This document shows positions 14,477 to 18,974 of a stretch of DNA of 18,974 bases, piece by piece; the stretch's first letter is position 1; each line of letters begins with the position of its first letter. A program made the translations under genes and the position numbers. The stretch is from an uncultured Novosphingobium sp. GTDB taxonomy: Bacteria; Pseudomonadota; Alphaproteobacteria; Sphingomonadales; Sphingomonadaceae. The stretch lies in NCBI GenBank assembly GCA_937860195.1, contig CALMBN010000034.1, forward strand, positions 1 through 18,974, written 5' to 3'. Under the pieces are notes generated by a model. It was not told where the DNA came from, did not search any database, and was given only the letters and a program-made list of their open reading frames with translations.

Positions 14477-16879
14477 ATGGCTAAATCGCAGTTCCTGCAA
14501 GCACGTTGGTCGATGGGCGTGGCGCTGTTTTCGCTTGCGCTGGTCGCGTGTGGCGGCGGTAGCGGGGCCGGAATAAGCCCGAGCCCACCACCAAGTCCCG
14601 CCCCGACACCTGCTCCCACGCCTACGCCCGCCCCCACGCCAACGCCTACACCGACCCCCAGTTCGGCGTTTCAAACTGCCGAATATAATCGCTCGTCCGG
14701 TCCGGCCCAGCACGGCGCGATCACGCCGTGGGCTGCGGGTTATTCGGGCACCGGGGTGACAATCGGCGTTATCGATTCGGGGATCGACACCACCAGTCCC
14801 GAATTTGCCGGAAGGATCGCAGCCTCGTCACGCGATGTGGTCGATTCGAGCCGGGGGCTGGACAACGCCGATGACGATCACGGCACCCAGGTTGCAATGA
14901 CCGCTGCGGCTGCGCGCGACAGCACCGGGGTGGTCGGAATCGCCTGGAATGCCAATATCGCGATGTACCGGGCCGACAGCATCGGCAGCTGCGCCACGAA
15001 GGTCGACACTGATCCGAAAAGCGGTTGCAAGTTCAACGACGTTGCCATTGCCGCCGGGGTCAACGCCGCCGTCGCGGGCGGAGCCAAGGTCATCAATCTT
15101 TCGCTCGGCGGAGGCGGTGCAGGGGCGCAACTGCGCGGTGCGATTGCCAATGCTGCCAGCAATGGCGTGGTGGTGATCGTATCAGCCGGTAACGATGGCG
15201 ATTCGACCGAAGCCGGGGTGGACCCGAACAACCCAGATCCCTTCGCCACCGGTTTGCGCATGGCCGGCAACGGCAATGTCATCATCGCCGGGTCGGTCAA
15301 TTCGGCCAATGCCTTTTCTGCTTTCTCCAACAAGGCCGGGACCGAGGCCGTCTGGTTTCTCTCAGCCCGGGGGGAACGGGTTTGCTGTGTCTATGAGAAC
15401 GGCGTGCTCAAGATCGTCACCAATCCCGATGGCACCCGCTCGCAATATGTGGTTTCGGGCACCAGCTTTGCCGCCCCCCAAATTGCCGGAGCGGCGGCAC
15501 TTTTGCGTCAGGCGTTTCCGAACCTGACGGCGGTTCAGGTGGTCGATCTGCTGCTGCGCACCGCGCTCGATGCCGGTGATCCCGGGACCGATGCGATCTT
15601 TGGCCGCGGGGTCCTGAACATCACCGCCGCGTTTGCGCCGCAGGGTGCGACCACACTGGCGGGCGGCACCACTGCGATGCCACTGGGCGATACGACCGGG
15701 GTCACGTCGGCACCGATGGGCGATGCCGGACAACGTGGCAATCTGATCAACGGGATCGTGCTCGATCAATACGGGCGGGCCTATCAGGTCAACTTTTCAG
15801 CCGGATTCCGCTCTGCGCAGGTCCAGCCGCGGTTGGGTCCGGCGCTGGAGCGGGAGACCCGGTTCATCGATGTCGGGACTGATTCGGTTTCGCTGTCGTT
15901 TCAGGTTGATGCCAAAGGCCGGGTGGCGCGGATGCCGTGGACCGGGCAATTGCGGCTGACCCCGCACGATGCAGTGGTCGCACGGGTTCTGGCGGCACGG
16001 GTTTCGGCCAGGGTCGCTCCTGATTCCAGGATCGCCTTCGCCTTTTCGCAAGGCTCGGACGGGCTGGTTGCGCATTTGCAGGGCCGCAGCCAGCCAGCTT
16101 TCCTGATCGCCCGATCGCCGCTTGATGATGTCGGATTCGGGCGCGATGAGAGCTTCAGCTTCGCTGGACGGCACCGGTTCGGCCAATGGGGCCTGACGAT
16201 CGGAGCCGAACACGGCGCGGCCATCTCGGCCGCGCCTGTGCTCACCAAAGCGAGCAGTCTGGGCCAGCGGCGGCTCGATCCGGCGCAGCGGCTGTCGGTC
16301 TCGTTTGACCGCCGGTTCGGCGATTTCGATGCCGCGCTGGGAGCCAGCTGGCTGGGCGAGCAGCGGACGGTGCTGGGCGCGCGGTTCCACGAAGGGTTCG
16401 GGCCCGGCGGGGCCAACAGTCTGTTCCTTGACGCGAACGGCGAATGGCGAATTGCCGAGGGCTGGCGGCTTGGCGCGGCCTGGCGCGGCGGGTTGACCTG
16501 GGCAAACACCGGCGGTTCGATCGCGCCCGGATCGCGGCTGACCACCTCGGCCTGGGCGATCGACCTGACCCGGCAGAACACGCTTAAATCCGGCGACAGT
16601 CTGGGCTTGCGCATCTCGCAGCCGCTGCGGGTCGAAAGCGGCGGGCTGAGGTTCAGCCTGCCGGTCGGCTATTCCTATTCGAGCTTGCAACCGACCTACG
16701 GGCTGGTGCCGCTGTCACTGGTCCCAGGCGGGCGTGAAGTGAACGCCGAACTGCTGTGGCGGGCACCATTGCTGACCGGGTCGGCGATGGTCAGCCTGTT
16801 TTATCGCAAGGATCCCGGCCACTACGCCGCCCTGCGCGACGATCAGGGTGCCGGGGTGAGCTGGTCAAAGCAGTTTTGA
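14477..16879 (+). CDS. Subtilisin-family (S8) lipoprotein with autotransporter-like C-terminal domain
   Basis: This encodes 800 residues. Residues 1-25 are a lipoprotein signal with lipobox LVAC (Cys25), with Gly at the next position. Residues 34-63 are a Pro-Thr/Pro-Ala repeat linker. The S8 peptidase domain (about 85-390) has the triad Asp100 (GVIDSG), His135 (DDHGT) and Ser330 (SGTSFAAP), with oxyanion Asn239 (SAGND). Residues 395-800 are rich in alternating-polarity beta strands and end in Phe (SWSKQF), as in outer-membrane barrels. The order lipid anchor, linker, subtilase, barrel resembles NalP and SphB1, surface proteases that cut other exported proteins. Homology of the last 400 residues to a classic autotransporter domain is not certain by eye. 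AAGGG at 14464-14468 supports the ATG. Confidence 0.87.
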   Translation: MAKSQFLQARWSMGVALFSLALVACGGGSGAGISPSPPPSPAPTPAPTPTPAPTPTPTPTPSSAFQTAEYNRSSGPAQHGAITPWAAGYSGTGVTIGVIDSGIDTTSPEFAGRIAASSRDVVDSSRGLDNADDDHGTQVAMTAAAARDSTGVVGIAWNANIAMYRADSIGSCATKVDTDPKSGCKFNDVAIAAGVNAAVAGGAKVINLSLGGGGAGAQLRGAIANAASNGVVVIVSAGNDGDSTEAGVDPNNPDPFATGLRMAGNGNVIIAGSVNSANAFSAFSNKAGTEAVWFLSARGERVCCVYENGVLKIVTNPDGTRSQYVVSGTSFAAPQIAGAAALLRQAFPNLTAVQVVDLLLRTALDAGDPGTDAIFGRGVLNITAAFAPQGATTLAGGTTAMPLGDTTGVTSAPMGDAGQRGNLINGIVLDQYGRAYQVNFSAGFRSAQVQPRLGPALERETRFIDVGTDSVSLSFQVDAKGRVARMPWTGQLRLTPHDAVVARVLAARVSARVAPDSRIAFAFSQGSDGLVAHLQGRSQPAFLIARSPLDDVGFGRDESFSFAGRHRFGQWGLTIGAEHGAAISAAPVLTKASSLGQRRLDPAQRLSVSFDRRFGDFDAALGASWLGEQRTVLGARFHEGFGPGGANSLFLDANGEWRIAEGWRLGAAWRGGLTWANTGGSIAPGSRLTTSAWAIDLTRQNTLKSGDSLGLRISQPLRVESGGLRFSLPVGYSYSSLQPTYGLVPLSLVPGGREVNAELLWRAPLLTGSAMVSLFYRKDPGHYAALRDDQGAGVSWSKQF
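14576..14665 (+). repeat. Pro-Thr/Pro-Ala coding repeat in the subtilase linker
   Basis: Codons 34-63 encode alternating proline with threonine, alanine or serine, 15 prolines and seven threonines. The proline codons are mixed (ccc five, cca four, ccg three, cct three), so the DNA repeat is imperfect although the protein repeat is regular. The linker probably spaces the protease from the lipid anchor. Confidence 0.8.
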
Positions 16880-16907
16880 GGGGGTGCCCCCAACGGGAAG
16901 CGCCCTT

Positions 16908-17981
16908 CTACATCCCTGCCAGCCGCGCGAACTCTGCCGCGCGGTCAACCAATGGCTGAACCCGTTCGGACATCGCCTTGGCATGGCTTGAACTGGCCGT
17001 GCCGTCGATCACGCGCTTCTTGATCCCCTGCATGATCCCGGCAAGGCGGAAGAAGTTATAGGCGAAGTACCAGTTCATGCTCGGAACCGATGCGCGCCCG
17101 CTGGCCTGACAATACCGCTCAACCACCTCGTCAAGTTCGGGAATGCCCAGCGCCTGTCGGTCTAGATCCTGCACGCCCGAACGGCCCCCGTTGTCGGTCA
17201 CCCAGGCCATCGCGACGTATGAAAAGTCGCCGAGCGGATCGCCGAGCGTCGAGAGTTCCCAGTCAAGCACCGCGAGCACCTTGGGTTCGTCCTTGGCCCA
17301 GATCATGTTGTCGATCCGGTAATCGCCGTGAACCACGCTGACTTTGGTCTGCTCGGGCAGGGTCGTGGGAAACCACGCAATCATCTGCTCCATATCGGGC
17401 ATCAGCTCGGTTTCGGACAGCTTGTACTGCTTGGTCCAGCGATCAACCTGCCGGCCGAAATAGTTCCCCGGCTTGCCAAAATCACCGAGGCCGACCGCCT
17501 CGACATCAACCGCGTGCAGCGCCGCGAGGCAATCGATCATCGCCATGTAAGTTTCACGGCGATATTCAGGCGCATCTTTTGGCATCGACCCGTCCCAGAT
17601 CGTCCGGCCATCGACCATGCCCATCACATAGAACCACGATCCGACCACGCTATCGTCGGTGCAGAGGCCATATTGCCGCGCCGCCGGGAATCCCGCCTTG
17701 TTGAGCGCATTCTGGACCTTGAATTCGCGGTCGACCGCATGGGCGCTGGGCAGCAGCGGACCGAACGGTTTGCGCCGCAACACGTAATTCCCGCTCGCCG
17801 CTTCGATCCTGTAGGTCGGGTTGCTCTGGCCGCCCTTGAACTTGGTCAGGTGTAGCGGACCCCTGAAGCCCGCCACATTGTCCGCCATCCATTCCGCGAG
17901 CTTGCCCTCATCGAGCCGGTCCGCGCCTTCGGGTTCAACCGTGCCGACAAAGGCTTCGTCCGCGTTGATTGCTTCGGTCAT
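16908..17981 (-). CDS. APH-type phosphotransferase family protein (ACAD10/11 N-domain-like)
   Basis: This encodes 357 residues with the kinase fold of the aminoglycoside/choline kinase group. Key residues: the catalytic loop HGDYRIDN with His218, Asp220 and Asn225, and the metal-binding DWE at 240-242 (VLDWELSTLGDP). The N-terminal part has the nucleotide-binding region KFKGGQSNPTYRI and YVLRRKPFGPLLPSAHAV. This pattern matches the phosphotransferase proteins related to the N-domain of human ACAD10/11, which phosphorylate 4-hydroxy fatty acyl-CoAs; that substrate is an analogy. ATG at 17981 follows AAGGGG. It lies 10 bases after the alcohol dehydrogenase stop, so both are likely one operon. 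It converges with the subtilase gene across 28 bases. Confidence 0.88.
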   Translation of the reverse strand: MTEAINADEAFVGTVEPEGADRLDEGKLAEWMADNVAGFRGPLHLTKFKGGQSNPTYRIEAASGNYVLRRKPFGPLLPSAHAVDREFKVQNALNKAGFPAARQYGLCTDDSVVGSWFYVMGMVDGRTIWDGSMPKDAPEYRRETYMAMIDCLAALHAVDVEAVGLGDFGKPGNYFGRQVDRWTKQYKLSETELMPDMEQMIAWFPTTLPEQTKVSVVHGDYRIDNMIWAKDEPKVLAVLDWELSTLGDPLGDFSYVAMAWVTDNGGRSGVQDLDRQALGIPELDEVVERYCQASGRASVPSMNWYFAYNFFRLAGIMQGIKKRVIDGTASSSHAKAMSERVQPLVDRAAEFARLAGM

Positions 17982-17991
17982 GGCCTGCCCC

Positions 17992-18974
17992 TTACTGGTC
18001 GAACACGATCACCGAGCGCGCCGAAGCGCCGGACTTCATCGTCTCAAACCCTTCGTTGATCTTCTCCAGCGGGATCCGCTCGGCAATGATCGTATCGAGA
18101 TCGAGCAGCCCGCGCATGTAGAAATCAACCAGGCGCGGCAGATCAACCGGGAAGCGGTTTTCCCCCATGATCGCCCCTTGCAGCTTTTTGCCCGAGAGCA
18201 AGTCCATCGCGCTGAGCCCGACCGAATGGCTGAGCGGCATCATCCCAAGGATGGTCGCGGTCCCGCCCCGGCGCAGCGATTTGACCGCGAGTTCTCCCGA
18301 CGCCGGACGCCCGACCGCTTCGATCGCATAGTCAACCCCGCCCTTGGACAGCTCGAGAATTTGCGCGGCGGCATCGGGGGCCAGGGCATCGACCACATCG
18401 GTCGCGCCCAGCTTGAGCGCGAGCGCGCGCTTTTCGGGCATCGGATCAGCGGCGATGATCCGTCCCGCTCCGGCGATCTTGGCGGCGTTGATTGTCGCCA
18501 GGCCAACCCCGCCGCAACCGACCACGGCGACGGTTTCGCCCGGCGTTACCTTGCAGGCATTGAACACTGCGCCCGCGCCAGTGGTGACCGCGCAGCCGAT
18601 CACTGCCGCCCGATCGAGCGGCATGTCGGGATTGATCGCAACGCAGGCGTGCTCATGAACCAGCATCATTTCAGCAAAGGCCGACAGATTGAGCATCTGG
18701 CCGACCGGGCTGCCATCGGTCCGCGAGAGACGCGATTCAGCGCCGGGAGCGCGGCGGGTATCGCCGCCCAGGCAGAGCGCCATCCGCCCGGTCACGCAGA
18801 ACTCGCAATGCCCGCAGAACGCCGAAAGGCAAGTCACCACCGCATCACCGACCTTGACCGTGCGGACTTCAGAGCCAACCGCCTCGACGATCCCGGCAGC
18901 CTCGTGGCCCGGAACGGCGGGAAGCGGGTGCGGATAGGTGCCTTCGATGAAGTGCAGGTCCGAATGACACAGGC
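17992..18974 (-). CDS. Zinc-dependent alcohol dehydrogenase (MDR family), N-terminus beyond the window
   Basis: The visible 327 codons run off the right edge, so the start lies beyond 18974. The reading frame stays open past the internal GTG at 18840, and that GTG is not the start because zinc ligands lie upstream of it. Upstream codons read LCHSDLHFIEGTYPHPLP and PGHEAAGIVEAVG, giving the catalytic zinc ligands Cys and His (with Glu). Next come the structural zinc cysteines in CGHCEFCVTGRMALC, then the third catalytic-site Cys in NACKV, and the NAD-binding loop VVGCGGVGLATIN. The C-terminus is normal. It oxidises an alcohol, or reduces an aldehyde, using NAD(P). The substrate is unknown; the neighbouring phosphotransferase suggests lipid or CoA-related catabolism. 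Confidence 0.93.
   Translation of the reverse strand, partial: LCHSDLHFIEGTYPHPLPAVPGHEAAGIVEAVGSEVRTVKVGDAVVTCLSAFCGHCEFCVTGRMALCLGGDTRRAPGAESRLSRTDGSPVGQMLNLSAFAEMMLVHEHACVAINPDMPLDRAAVIGCAVTTGAGAVFNACKVTPGETVAVVGCGGVGLATINAAKIAGAGRIIAADPMPEKRALALKLGATDVVDALAPDAAAQILELSKGGVDYAIEAVGRPASGELAVKSLRRGGTATILGMMPLSHSVGLSAMDLLSGKKLQGAIMGENRFPVDLPRLVDFYMRGLLDLDTIIAERIPLEKINEGFETMKSGASARSVIVFDQ

Noticed and set aside
13629..14576. 315-codon open frame on the plus strand
   Set aside because: It is antisense to dapD and crosses the dapD-subtilase gap. The product has no family features, while dapD in the other strand is unmistakable.
15797..16690. 297-codon open frame antisense to the subtilase tail
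   Set aside because: No domain, composition typical of a shadow frame, and no ribosome binding site or promoter seen.
16880..16905. Short G/C inverted repeats (GGGG...CCCC) as a terminator between convergent genes
   Set aside because: Stems are about four pairs with tiny loops and there is no T tract on either strand, so an intrinsic terminator cannot be supported.

Overview
The window is an 18,974-base stretch of GC-rich, tightly packed bacterial chromosome. The protein families and their sequence flavour suggest an alphaproteobacterium, most likely a sphingomonad (Sphingomonadales). The indicators are a DapD typical of Alphaproteobacteria, a subtilase-type cell-surface protein, a secreted short RlpA, many lipoproteins with GC-rich codons, and GTG/TTG starts. 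This taxonomic reading is inference; there is no rRNA or other marker gene to fix it. I see no tRNA, rRNA, CRISPR array, insertion sequence, phage gene or attachment site. No gap between genes exceeds about 175 bases.

Layout. Bases 110-3923 (+): an NADP-binding saccharopine-dehydrogenase-like (trans-acting enoyl reductase-like) protein, translationally coupled (GTGA) to an OFA/MCT-type MFS carrier, followed by a Spinster-type MFS carrier. Bases 3920-4375 (-): a DUF188/YaiI protein whose stop codon interlocks with that of the MFS gene. Bases 4506-6849 (+): a run of small envelope genes (short RlpA, an exported YCII-domain protein, a four-helix membrane protein) and an unrecognised 307-residue protein. 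Bases 6859-7167 (-): a PhnA/YjdM-type protein without its zinc ribbon. Bases 7221-9601 (+): a GNAT acetyltransferase coupled (ATGA) to a TetA-like MFS exporter, then a small lipoprotein. Bases 9598-10389 (-): a TSUP/TauE-SafE permease.

Bases 10519-11793 (+): an exported M19 (renal-type) dipeptidase. Bases 11790-14303 (-): an apparent operon running dapD, then a potassium-channel-like membrane protein, then a phytase/esterase-like protein. Bases 14477-16879 (+): a large subtilisin-family lipoprotein with a Pro-Thr linker and a beta-strand-rich C-terminal domain, resembling NalP/SphB1 autotransporters. Bases 16908-18974 (-): an APH-type phosphotransferase downstream of a zinc alcohol dehydrogenase that runs off the right edge.

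The genes read mostly as an ordinary chromosomal neighbourhood: small-molecule transport, envelope maintenance, peptide/cell-wall metabolism (DapD makes a lysine/diaminopimelate precursor; the dipeptidase and RlpA act in the periplasm) and CoA/alcohol-type catabolism at the right end. I did not find a convincing undescribed multi-gene system. The most unusual points are three convergent gene pairs that each share a CTAG as both stop codons, the dapD-channel-phytase-like operon, the lipoprotein subtilase with a possible stress-sigma promoter, and single-domain oddities (exported YCII, zinc-ribbon-less PhnA, TVGF channel filter).
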